Part shown: in pieces, positions 36,229-43,828 of the stretch
How the letters are laid out: each line of letters begins with the position of its first letter
Numbering within the stretch: position 1 is the first letter of the stretch
From: Phytomonospora endophytica
GTDB taxonomy: Bacteria > Actinomycetota > Actinomycetes > Mycobacteriales > Micromonosporaceae
DNA: 64,000 bases
Assembly (NCBI RefSeq): GCF_014202425.1
Contig: NZ_JACHGT010000001.1
Span: forward strand, 227,160-291,159
Reading direction: 5' to 3'
Position numbers and translations under genes: made by a program
Notes under the pieces: model-generated
What the model was told of the DNA's origin: nothing
The model's database searches: none
The model's input: only the letters and a program-made list of their open reading frames with translations

Positions 36229-36311
36229 GCGCCCCGCGGACGTGAGTGGCGCGGGTGGCACCGGCCGGTCCACTATGGATGCTTCGGGGTGGTGTCGACC
36301 GGGGGTGGCTG

Positions 36312-36510
36312 ATGTCGATCGCTCGGACGGAGATGTCCGTCGCGCGGGTGCTGAACGAGGACGGACGGTCGGTGGGCGCGGCGTTCCTCGCGGCTGGTGG
36401 ACACGTCATCACGTGCGCTCATGTGGCTGTGCGACCTCGCCCGCGCGGATCCCGCGTCCGTCGAGGCACCGGGCACCGCCTTGAGCACGCACTTCGGGAG
36501 AATGTACCGG
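36312..36510 (+). pseudogene. remnant of a trypsin-like protease (N-terminus, frameshifted and truncated)
   Basis: From an ATG with GGGGGTGG upstream the frame reads IARTEMSVARVLNEDGRSVG, then AAFLAAGGHVITCAHVAV. This is the start of a trypsin-like peptidase domain, with the catalytic histidine in TCAHV. After about base 36430 the homologous text continues in the +1 frame as RADPASVEAPGTALSTHF and then meets the end of the oppositely oriented Sel1 gene. One small indel plus loss of everything downstream would produce this. Intact relatives are often fused to STAND or effector-associated modules. A TATGGAT promoter-like box lies near 36274. Confidence 0.55.
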
Positions 36511-36525
36511 GCCGGATCCGGCCTT

Positions 36526-37602
36526 CTAGGCGTCTCCCGGAAACGACCTCCCCCGCGGCACCCTCACCCTCCTCCCCATCCCGTCCTCCGGCGCCTTGCC
36601 ACCGGCCTCCGCCAGCCGCCGCCATCGTCGTGCCCGCCACGACTTCCCGCGTGCCTCGGCCAGCTCCGCCAGCCGGCGAGCCGCCCAGGCGTCCCCGCCC
36701 CGGGCGGCGTGCGCCCAGAGCGCCTCGCCGTCGGCGTGACGCCTCAGCCGGTGGTACATCGTCCCCAGGGCGCAGGCCGCGCTGACGCTGCCCGCCGCGG
36801 CGGCCGCGCGGAGCAAGGGTTCGGCGTCGGCGTCCTGCCCGGCGTCGGCGAGGCGTTCCCCGAGGGTCGCCTGGGCCTGGGGGAGGCCCGCCGTCACAGC
36901 CTTGCGCAGCCACACCGTCGCCATGGCGTCTTCACCGCGTCGCTCGTAGAGCCCGGCGAGGGCGTGCTGGGCTTCGGGCATGCCTTTGCGGGCGGCGAGC
37001 AGCCATGGGGGTTCGGCTTTGGCGTGCTCGCCCTTGCGTTCGTAGAACAGGCCGAGGTTGTAGGCGGCTTCCAGGTCGCCGTTCATGGCGGCGTCACGGA
37101 AGAGGCTTTCGGCCAGTTCCACGTCGCCGTCGGCGAGGCGCGCCCGGGCGTCGCGGGGGTGGCGGGGAGCGGCGACGGGGTGGGTGCGCAGGTACTTCGC
37201 GGCCTCGTCGTCGCCCGCGGCGGCGGCCCTGGTGAACCTGTCGCGGGCCTCCGCGACGTCGCCGCGGTGGTAGGCGCGCACACCGGCCCCGCGCAGGCCG
37301 ACGGCGCTGCCGTGGTCGGCGGCGTGCCGCCACCAGCGTTCGGCGGCGGCCATGTCGTCGCGGAGTTCGGCGTCGTGGGCGAGGTTCTCGGCAGCGAGGA
37401 CGGCGCCCGCGTCGACCGCCCGCAGCCACAGCGACCGGGCCGTCTCCATGTCGCCGGCGCCGGCGCGGAGGATGCCGAGATCGTTGAGGCCGTGGGCGTG
37501 CCCGAGCGCGGCGGCCTCGGTCAGCAGCCGCTCGTACTCGGCGGCGTCGCCGCGTTTCCCGGCCCGGCGCGCGGCCTCCATGACGGCGTCTCCATCGTCC
37601 AT
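36526..37602 (-). CDS. Sel1/TPR-repeat protein
   Basis: A 358-residue all-helical scaffold of Sel1-like repeats, recognisable by recurring A-x-x-LG-x-(L/M)-(Y/L)-x-(R/K)-x-G-(D/E) units: NDLGILRAGAGDMETARSLW, LRGAGVRAYHRGDVAEAR, YNLGLFYERKGEHAKAEPPW, HALAGLYERRGEDAMATVWL, ACALGTMYHRLRRHADGEAL. There are about eight units and no signal peptide or membrane helix. Such proteins mediate protein contacts; the partner is unknown. The C-terminal tail is Arg-rich. The gene converges on the decayed protease remnant. Confidence 0.87.
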   Translation of the reverse strand: MDDGDAVMEAARRAGKRGDAAEYERLLTEAAALGHAHGLNDLGILRAGAGDMETARSLWLRAVDAGAVLAAENLAHDAELRDDMAAAERWWRHAADHGSAVGLRGAGVRAYHRGDVAEARDRFTRAAAAGDDEAAKYLRTHPVAAPRHPRDARARLADGDVELAESLFRDAAMNGDLEAAYNLGLFYERKGEHAKAEPPWLLAARKGMPEAQHALAGLYERRGEDAMATVWLRKAVTAGLPQAQATLGERLADAGQDADAEPLLRAAAAAGSVSAACALGTMYHRLRRHADGEALWAHAARGGDAWAARRLAELAEARGKSWRARRWRRLAEAGGKAPEDGMGRRVRVPRGRSFPGDA

Positions 37603-37615
37603 CCGTCCATTGTGG

Positions 37616-37825
37616 CTAGACGGCGGCCCCGAGCGATACCGGTGACATGAACGTGTTGCGCACGCCCTGCGTCAGCGGCCCGCGTTCGGCCTCGCGCACG
37701 ACGTTCAGCGCGGAGGCGCCGACCGCCGCCGCCAGCCGTTCCGCCGCGGCCTCGATCGCGTCCCAGTGCCTTCCCGCCGCCGCGAACGGCGCCGCCCGGA
37801 TCGTCAGCCGCTCCGGCAGCCCGTC
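37616..37825 (-). pseudogene. C-terminal part of the AlkZ-like gene beyond the in-frame amber stop
   Basis: Directly in frame after the TAG, the codons encode DGLPERLTIRAAPFAAAGR, HWDAIEAAAERLAAAVG and RGPLTQGVRNTFMSP, ending at TAG 37618-37616. The GC3 bias is undiminished, so the stop looks recent (or is a sequencing error). The intact gene would be 37616-38806, about 396 residues. Confidence 0.6.
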
Positions 37826-38806
37826 CTAGTCGCCCTGCCACACACCGGCGGCCTCGCCCTCGGCGAGGATCATCGACGTCGCGTTGCCGACCGGGTCGAT
37901 GACCTGGCCGTGACGGTCGGGCGCGACGATCCGGCGGCGGTCCTTGTGGCCCATCGGGTAGGCATCCCACATGGGCAGCAGCCGGACGCCGCTGAGTGGC
38001 GCCGCGTCCTCCAGTTCGGGCAGGTCGGCCGACAGCACCAGCGCCTCGGCGTCGCCGTCGGGGTACTGGAGCCGGACGGGCGTCGTCTCCCCGGCGAGCG
38101 CGGCCAGCGCGGCCTTCGTCTCGCCAGCGGTCCATCCGGCCCACCAGCGCAGGTCCGCCGGTGTCGCCGGGCCGAGGACCGACAGGTAGCGACGGGCCAG
38201 ATCCGTTCGCGCGGCCGCTTCGCCGAGTTCGGCGACGGGCTCGCCGACCCAGTCGCTCCAGCGCGCGTAGCCGTAGCCGTCGCTGCGCCAGGACCCGCGC
38301 GGGCGGGTGCGCACCAGCCGCGTCTCCCGTGTCATGAGCGCCACGACGAGCCGCAGGTGCTCCTCGTCGAGTTCGGCGCGGATCTCGGCCACCGACATGG
38401 GTTCGCGACCGGTCATGACGGCCTCGACGCGGTTCGCCGCGGCCTCGTAGTCGGCGTACTCGGCTCCCATCTGCCGCAGGACCGTCGGCACGCCTTTCGG
38501 TCCGGGTCTCGCGGCGGCCAGGAACATCGGCAGCTCGCCGACGGGCTGCACGTAGGCCATCTGCCGCTGCGCGCGCAGCCGCACGACGGCGCGGGTGTCG
38601 TAGAGCTCGCGGTCGAGGTCGGCGAGGACGAAACCCTCGATCCGCGCGGCGAGCGAGAGGTAGCAGGTGGGGGAGGAGCCGTAGACGCCGCCGGTACCGA
38701 GGACGGCTTCGGTGACCGAGGCGAAACCCGGCCCGCCCAGGCCCTGTCGTCGCGCGCCGAAGGCGCGCAGGCGGTCGAGGGTGATGAGCGGGCCGGTCGT
38801 CGTCAT
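37826..38806 (-). CDS. winged-helix DNA-binding / AlkZ-like DNA glycosylase family protein, cut by an amber codon
   Basis: The 326-residue frame matches the actinobacterial winged-helix DNA-binding family related to AlkZ/YcaQ interstrand-crosslink glycosylases: an N-terminal LDRLRAFGARRQGL, a QMAYVQPVGELPMFLAAARP segment, ADLRWWAGWTAGETKAAL and the late LLPMWDAYPMGHKDRR. Translation stops at TAG (37828-37826) straight after GVWQGD, but the same frame continues for 69 more sense codons that look like the normal family C-terminus. The gene is therefore probably truncated or inactive. TAGTCT six bases before the ATG suggests a leaderless start. Confidence 0.7.
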   Translation of the reverse strand: MTTTGPLITLDRLRAFGARRQGLGGPGFASVTEAVLGTGGVYGSSPTCYLSLAARIEGFVLADLDRELYDTRAVVRLRAQRQMAYVQPVGELPMFLAAARPGPKGVPTVLRQMGAEYADYEAAANRVEAVMTGREPMSVAEIRAELDEEHLRLVVALMTRETRLVRTRPRGSWRSDGYGYARWSDWVGEPVAELGEAAARTDLARRYLSVLGPATPADLRWWAGWTAGETKAALAALAGETTPVRLQYPDGDAEALVLSADLPELEDAAPLSGVRLLPMWDAYPMGHKDRRRIVAPDRHGQVIDPVGNATSMILAEGEAAGVWQGD

Positions 38807-40278
38807 GTCGGCAGACTAGCGGCGAGTGTGACGGCCGGGCGGGGTCGCCGCGACAGGATGGGGAACAGGCACGCGGCGAGCACGAGCGCGGCGAGCCACG
38901 CGAACCAGTCGCCGAGCAGCCCGTACACGGTCGTGGTCCCGGCGGTGTCGACGGAGACGACGATCGCCGTTCCGCCGGATTCGCTGACGCGGCCGTAGGG
39001 GTCGCTGATCGTCGCCAATCCCTGTTCGGCGGCGCGGACGACGCTCAGGCCCTGCTCGATGCCGCGCATGGCCGCGCTGCGGCTGTGCAGCCATTCGTCG
39101 TAGTCGGCGCCGAAGTCGAGCGCCGGGGCGAGCAGGACGGTCGCGCCGGCGGCACGGTAGTCGGCGGCGAGGCGCGGGAAGTCGAGGTCCTTGCACACGA
39201 CCAGGCCCCACGGTGTGCCCGGGACGAAGGCCGGTTCCTCGCCGGGGGTGAGCTCGGGTTCGCCCGCCGGGGCGTCGGTCTCCAGGCCGGGGATCATGTG
39301 GTGCTTGCGGTAGGCGGTCGGCGTGCCTCCGTCGGCGGGCAGGTGGATCGCGACGTTGTAGGTGGCGCCGTCCTGGCCGAGGGCGGCGCCGACGACGAGG
39401 TCGACGCGGGCGTCGACGGCCATCGCGCTCCAGGTCGCGAGGAACTCCGCCGCATCGGTCTCGCGCACCCAGAAGATCTTCTCGGGCAGCACGACGATCT
39501 CCGCCCCGGCGTCCGCGACCGCGGGCAGCGCCGCCCGGTAGGCCTCGACGAGCGCCGGCGCTTCCGGTGCCTCGTAAGGCATCACGGGCCAGGGAGCATC
39601 GATCGACAGCGCGGCCATCGCCACCGTGTCACGCGGTTCCGGCGCGGTCGCCAGGCGCACGACGCCGTAGCCGACGGGCACGGCGACCAGGACCAGCGCC
39701 ACGAGCGCGGTCGTTCGCCGCGATCGCCGCGACAGTCCCGGCGCGAGCGTGGCGGCGATCGCCGCGGGCACCAGGAGCACCAGGAAGGTCAGGCCCCACA
39801 CGCCCGTCACCGACGCGGTCTGCGCGACCGGAGGCAGGTCGGACTGCGTGTAGGCCAGTGACCAGTACGCCCCGTGCGGCATCGCCAGGCTGAACAGGTA
39901 CTCCAGCGTCACCCACACCGCCGGGACCGACAGCGCGGCGAACACCGGGAGTCCCTTGTGGACGAGAGACCGGAACAGCCAGGCGGCGAGGCCGAACACC
40001 AGCGCCGTGCCCACGAAGAGACCGAGCACCAGCGGCACCGGCATGCCGATCTCGCCGGCGTAGTAGGTCCACAGCGGCAGCTGTCCGCCGAGCCAGGCCA
40101 GCGCGCCCGCGGCGAAGGCGAGCAGGGGGCCGGTGCGGCTTGCCACGAGCAGCACCGGGAGCGGTGCCAGCCAGGTGATCGCGGCGACGGGCGTCAGCCC
40201 CGAACCGAGTGTCCACAGTAGAGCCGAGACGAGGGTCGCGACGGCGGTGGCGGCGAGTCTTCTAGTCGCGGAGTCCAT
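38803..40278 (-). CDS. apolipoprotein N-acyltransferase-like protein (Lnt-type nitrilase)
   Basis: A 491-residue membrane enzyme. About six N-terminal helices are followed by an extracytoplasmic carbon-nitrogen hydrolase domain and a final helix (WFAWLAALVLAACLFPIL). The Glu-Lys-Cys triad is seen in IVVLPEKIFWV, YRKHHMIPG and WGLVVCKDLDFPRLA. Lnt transfers an acyl chain to the N-terminus of lipoproteins; actinobacteria carry several such proteins, and whether this one is the main Lnt is open. It overlaps the TetR gene by 17 bases and probably shares its promoter. Confidence 0.85.
   Translation of the reverse strand: MDSATRRLAATAVATLVSALLWTLGSGLTPVAAITWLAPLPVLLVASRTGPLLAFAAGALAWLGGQLPLWTYYAGEIGMPVPLVLGLFVGTALVFGLAAWLFRSLVHKGLPVFAALSVPAVWVTLEYLFSLAMPHGAYWSLAYTQSDLPPVAQTASVTGVWGLTFLVLLVPAAIAATLAPGLSRRSRRTTALVALVLVAVPVGYGVVRLATAPEPRDTVAMAALSIDAPWPVMPYEAPEAPALVEAYRAALPAVADAGAEIVVLPEKIFWVRETDAAEFLATWSAMAVDARVDLVVGAALGQDGATYNVAIHLPADGGTPTAYRKHHMIPGLETDAPAGEPELTPGEEPAFVPGTPWGLVVCKDLDFPRLAADYRAAGATVLLAPALDFGADYDEWLHSRSAAMRGIEQGLSVVRAAEQGLATISDPYGRVSESGGTAIVVSVDTAGTTTVYGLLGDWFAWLAALVLAACLFPILSRRPRPAVTLAASLPT
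38813..38818 (-). promoter_or_regulatory. -10 box of a probable leaderless promoter (AlkZ-like gene)
   Basis: TAGTCT lies six bases before the ATG at 38806, inside the end of the Lnt-like gene. Confidence 0.45.
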
Positions 40279-40831
40279 GGAGGATCCTTTCCAGGCTGTG
40301 GTGGCACAGCTCCCGGAACTCGCCGTCGGGCAGGCCGATGCGCCCGCCGAGGTGCAGTCCGATGAGTCCGTGCAGGTGAGCGGTGATGGTGAGGCCGACC
40401 AGCCACGGGTCGTCGGCGCGCAGGAGCCCGTCGCGCATCTGCGCCTCGACGGCGCGCACCACGAGGTTGAAGGTCGGTGAGCCCCCCGCGCGCAGTTCGC
40501 CGAACTCGCGGGCTCCCGGGCGCTGCTCGGTGAACAGGAACGTGTAGATCCGCGGCTCGGCGAGGGCGAAGTCGAGCATGCGGTCGAGGCCGACGGTGAA
40601 GGTCCGCCCGGGCGCCTCGTCGGGGAATCCCGACCAGCGCTCGGCGAGCTCGGCGAAGTATCCGTCGGCGAGGTGGGCGAGCAGCGCTTCGCGGCTCGGG
40701 TAGTGGCGATAGACGGCCATCGCGGACATGCCGATCTTGCCGCCGATGCGGCGCATGGTGACCGCCGCGCTGCCGTCCTGGCTGAGGAGTTCCTTTGCGG
40801 CGTCGGCGATGCGGCTCGCGGTGTCGGTCAT
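40262..40831 (-). CDS. TetR-family transcriptional regulator
   Basis: A 189-residue repressor. The N-terminal helix-turn-helix is ASRIADAAKELLSQDGSAAV, TMRRIGGKIGMSAMAVYRHYPSREALL, and the C-terminal ligand domain ends HLHGLIGLHLGGRIGLPDG. The ATG at 40831 is chosen because a perfect 17-base palindrome and a TACGCT -10 box lie immediately before it and the product starts at the first helix; the longer frame begins in non-coding sequence. It probably represses itself and the overlapping Lnt-like gene. The ligand is unknown. Confidence 0.92.
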   Translation of the reverse strand: MTDTASRIADAAKELLSQDGSAAVTMRRIGGKIGMSAMAVYRHYPSREALLAHLADGYFAELAERWSGFPDEAPGRTFTVGLDRMLDFALAEPRIYTFLFTEQRPGAREFGELRAGGSPTFNLVVRAVEAQMRDGLLRADDPWLVGLTITAHLHGLIGLHLGGRIGLPDGEFRELCHHSLERILHGLRD

Positions 40832-40847
40832 GTTTACAGCGTAAACA
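40831..40847. promoter_or_regulatory. TetR operator over a leaderless promoter
   Basis: TGTTTAC-AGC-GTAAACA is a perfect palindrome that touches the start codon and covers the leftward -10 box TACGCT (40843-40838). TGTTTAC/GTAAACA dyads are common TetR-family operators. Confidence 0.75.
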
Positions 40848-40966
40848 GATTTCCTCCCGAGCGCCACTTAGGGGTAGATCCGGGATCACCCTTGGGGGGT
40901 AAGTCCGGGGTGTGAGGGGGCTTTTCCCCACTGTGCGAAAGCCCTCCGGGCCGCAGGCTCATAGTC

Positions 40967-41848
40967 ATGACCTGGCCCATCCTCAGCGCCCTCGCCGGCG
41001 CGTTCTGTCTCGCCTTCGGCGCGGCGCTCCAAGAACGCGTCGCGGTCGGCGCTCCCGAGGGCGGACGCCTGCGGCTCCTGGCGACGCTGGCCCGCAGCCC
41101 GCGCTGGATCGCCGGAGCGGCCGCCTCCGTGGCGGGCGTCGGGCTGCACCTGCTCGCGCTGTCCTCGGCGCCGCTGTCGCTGGTGCAGCCGCTCGGCGTC
41201 AGCGGGCTCCTCTTCGCCGTCGTGACCGCCGCGTTCCTGGCCCGGCGGCGCGTCCTGGCCGCCGAGGTCACCGGCGCCCTGTTCGTGACGCTCGGCCTCG
41301 GCGCGCTCGTCCTGGCCATGCCGCACCGCGCGGAGGCCGAACCCCGTCTCGCCTCCGCCACCGCACTGGCCCTGTGCGCGGTCGCCGCCGGGACCGTCCT
41401 CATCGGACTCGCCGTCGCCGGGCGACTCCGTCCCGCCGGGCGCGCCCTGCTGCTGGCCGGTGTCGCGGGGATCTCCTTCGGTGCCGTCTCGGCCTTCGCC
41501 CGCGTCCTGGGCGCCGCCGCCAAGGAAGACCCCGGCGCCCTCCTGCACTGGCACACCGCGGCCGCCGCCGGGCTGGCCGTTCTCGGCGGACTCGCCGTCC
41601 AGCACGCCTACCGCTCCGGCCGCTTCACGCTCGCCTTCGCCACGCTCCTGCTCGCCGACCCCGTCGCCGCCGCCGCGATCGGCCTCGCCTTCCTCGGCGA
41701 GCCCTTCCCGGCCGGAGACCTCGGCCTGGTCTGGCTCCTGTCATCCGCCGCGCTGATCCTGCCCGGCGTCGTCCTGCTCGCCCGCACCCGGCGTCCCGCC
41801 GGTTCGGAACTTCCCCAGGGAGAACGCAATGTCGCTGCTCGCGCTTGA
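40967..41848 (+). CDS. DMT-type multidrug/metabolite transporter
   Basis: A 293-residue membrane protein with nine to ten helices in the drug/metabolite transporter pattern. It begins ILSALAGAFCLAFGAALQ and contains APLSLVQPLGVSGLLFAVV near residue 70 and the mirrored motif LLLADPVAAAAIGLAFLGEP in the second half. The substrate is unknown. No Shine-Dalgarno sequence is visible before the ATG. Its end overlaps the start of the glycosyltransferase by 20 bases, so the two are co-translated with the following DUF998 gene. Confidence 0.85.
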   Translation: MTWPILSALAGAFCLAFGAALQERVAVGAPEGGRLRLLATLARSPRWIAGAAASVAGVGLHLLALSSAPLSLVQPLGVSGLLFAVVTAAFLARRRVLAAEVTGALFVTLGLGALVLAMPHRAEAEPRLASATALALCAVAAGTVLIGLAVAGRLRPAGRALLLAGVAGISFGAVSAFARVLGAAAKEDPGALLHWHTAAAAGLAVLGGLAVQHAYRSGRFTLAFATLLLADPVAAAAIGLAFLGEPFPAGDLGLVWLLSSAALILPGVVLLARTRRPAGSELPQGERNVAARA

Positions 41849-43067
41849 ACCGATCAACCGCTCACCGGTCCACACCGTCCGCCGCTCCCGCGTCCTCATC
41901 GCCACCGACACCTTCATGCCCGACGTGAACGGCGCCGCCTACTTCACCTTCCGCCTGGCCACCGGCCTCGCCGAGCGCGGCAACGACGTGCACGTCGTCT
42001 GCCCCTCCGACTTCGGACCATCCACTGTGGATTACCGCGACGGGATCACCGTCCACCGACTGCGATCACGGCCCATCCCGCTCCACCCGGAGATGAGATT
42101 CACCGCCCCACTGGGCCTGACCGACACCATCGCCGACCTCATCGACCGCGTCGACCCCGATGTCGTGCACGCCCAGGGCCACTTCACCGTGGGCCGCGCG
42201 ACCATCCGCGCGGCCCGCCGCACCGGCGTCCCCGTCGTGGCCACCAACCACTTCATGCCCGACAACCTGCTCCACCACATCCCTGTCCCCGCCCGCCTGC
42301 GCGACCGCGTCGCCGCCTACGGCTGGCGCGACGCCGCCCGTGTCTTCTCCCGCGCCGACTACGTCACCACCCCCACCGAGATCGCCGCGCGACTGTTCGC
42401 CGCCAAGGGCTACACCGGTCACGTCGAAGCCGTCTCCTGCGGCATCGACCTGCACCGGTTCACCCCTGGCCGCGTCGGCCGCCACAGCGCCCGTGAGCGC
42501 CTCGGCCTGTCCGACCGCCCGACCATCGCCTTCGTCGGCCGCCTCGACGAGGAGAAGCGCCTCCACGAGGCCGTCGAGGCCGTCGCCGCCCTCCGCCGGT
42601 CCGAGGTGGACGTCCAGCTCGTCCTCGCCGGCACCGGCCCCTGCCGCGACCGGCTCGCCGACCGCGCCGCCGAACTCGGCATCGCCGCCGACGTGCGCTT
42701 CCCCGGCTTCGTCCCCGACGCCGACCTGCCGCTCGTCTACACCGCCGCCGACGTGTTCGTCATGCCCGGCGTCGCCGAACTCCAGAGCATCGCGACGCTG
42801 GAGGCCATGGCCAGCGGCCTGCCCGTCGTGGCCGCCGACGCCGTCGCCCTCCCGCATCTCGTCCGCGACGGCGACAACGGATTCCTGTACCGGCCCGGCG
42901 ACGTCACCGAGCTGACCGGGCACCTCCGCGCGCTGCTCGCCGACGACCTGGCCCGCCGCCGGATGGGCCACCACAGCCGCTCGATCGCCACCGGGCACGA
43001 CCACCAGCGCTCGCTCGCCCGCTTCGAGGAGATCTACGCCTCGCTCTCGCTGCGGGTGAACCGATGA
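41829..43067 (+). CDS. GT4 glycosyltransferase (mannosyltransferase-like)
   Basis: A 412-residue GT-B enzyme. The N-terminal domain opens VLIATDTFMPDVNGAAYFTF and the middle has VVHAQGHFTVGRATIRAARR. The C-terminal nucleotide-binding domain has IAFVGRLDEEKRLHEAVEA and the E-x7-E region PGVAELQSIATLEAMASGLP. It resembles PimB/MgtA-type GDP-mannose enzymes, so a cell-envelope glycolipid role is likely but unproven. AGGGAG lies five bases before the ATG, inside the transporter gene. The stop overlaps the next start (ATGA). Confidence 0.88.
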   Translation: MSLLALEPINRSPVHTVRRSRVLIATDTFMPDVNGAAYFTFRLATGLAERGNDVHVVCPSDFGPSTVDYRDGITVHRLRSRPIPLHPEMRFTAPLGLTDTIADLIDRVDPDVVHAQGHFTVGRATIRAARRTGVPVVATNHFMPDNLLHHIPVPARLRDRVAAYGWRDAARVFSRADYVTTPTEIAARLFAAKGYTGHVEAVSCGIDLHRFTPGRVGRHSARERLGLSDRPTIAFVGRLDEEKRLHEAVEAVAALRRSEVDVQLVLAGTGPCRDRLADRAAELGIAADVRFPGFVPDADLPLVYTAADVFVMPGVAELQSIATLEAMASGLPVVAADAVALPHLVRDGDNGFLYRPGDVTELTGHLRALLADDLARRRMGHHSRSIATGHDHQRSLARFEEIYASLSLRVNR

Positions 43068-43828
43068 CCGCCGGAATGTGGGAGACCCGTCCGGTCCCGC
43101 GCGTCGCGACCCGGGTCCGCCCGGTCGCGGCTCCGCGAGCCTGGACGGCGCGCGACATCGCCACCTGGGCGCCGCCCCGCGCGGGCATCGCCGCCTGTTT
43201 CGTCGCGATGCTCTGCATGGGCTACCTGCACCTCGCCCCCACCCACGTCGACGCGCTCAGCCAGCCGGTGAGCAGTTACGTCGGCGTCGGCGGGGGATGG
43301 CTCTTCACGATCGGCGTCACGGCGATGGCCGCGGCCTGCTTCGCGGTCGCGGGGGTCCGGATCGCCATGCGGTGGGCCGGGCTCATGCGGGCCGTGTTCG
43401 TCATCGGCGGACTGGCGTTCCTGGCCGCCGCGATCTTCCCCACCGACGTCGGCGACGTGCCGATGACCATGTCGGCGCAGATCCACCGCTACGCGGCGGC
43501 GGTCGGCATGGGCGCGATCCCGGTCGGCGGGCTGCTGCTGGCGCTGTGCCTGCCGAAGTCGACGCCGGCCGACGCCGACGAGTACACGCGCAGGTCCACC
43601 GGCGTGGCCCGGCGGATCCTGCCACTGGTCGTCATCAGCGCGACCCTGCTGACCATCACCGCGACCGGCACCTTCCTGCCCGACTTCATGCACGGCGGCG
43701 ACTGGCGCGGCGTCCCGCAGCGGGCGCTGCTGTTCACCGAGATCATCCTGGTGCTGGTCATCGCGTTCCTCGCCCTGGCGCGGGAACGGGCCGCGGCCGG
43801 CGGCCGCGACGCGGTCAGCCGCTCGTGA
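43064..43828 (+). CDS. DUF998 membrane protein
   Basis: A 254-residue protein with about six helices (ACFVAMLCMGYLHLAP, LFTIGVTAMAAACFAVAGV, AVFVIGGLAFLAAAIFP, IPVGGLLLALCLP, ILPLVVISATLLTITATGTF, LFTEIILVLVIAFLALA). The spacing and the IFPTDVGD loop after the third helix fit DUF998. The function is unknown. It is last in the transporter/glycosyltransferase operon, and its final 14 bases overlap the RNB gene on the other strand. Confidence 0.82.
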   Translation: MTAGMWETRPVPRVATRVRPVAAPRAWTARDIATWAPPRAGIAACFVAMLCMGYLHLAPTHVDALSQPVSSYVGVGGGWLFTIGVTAMAAACFAVAGVRIAMRWAGLMRAVFVIGGLAFLAAAIFPTDVGDVPMTMSAQIHRYAAAVGMGAIPVGGLLLALCLPKSTPADADEYTRRSTGVARRILPLVVISATLLTITATGTFLPDFMHGGDWRGVPQRALLFTEIILVLVIAFLALARERAAAGGRDAVSRS

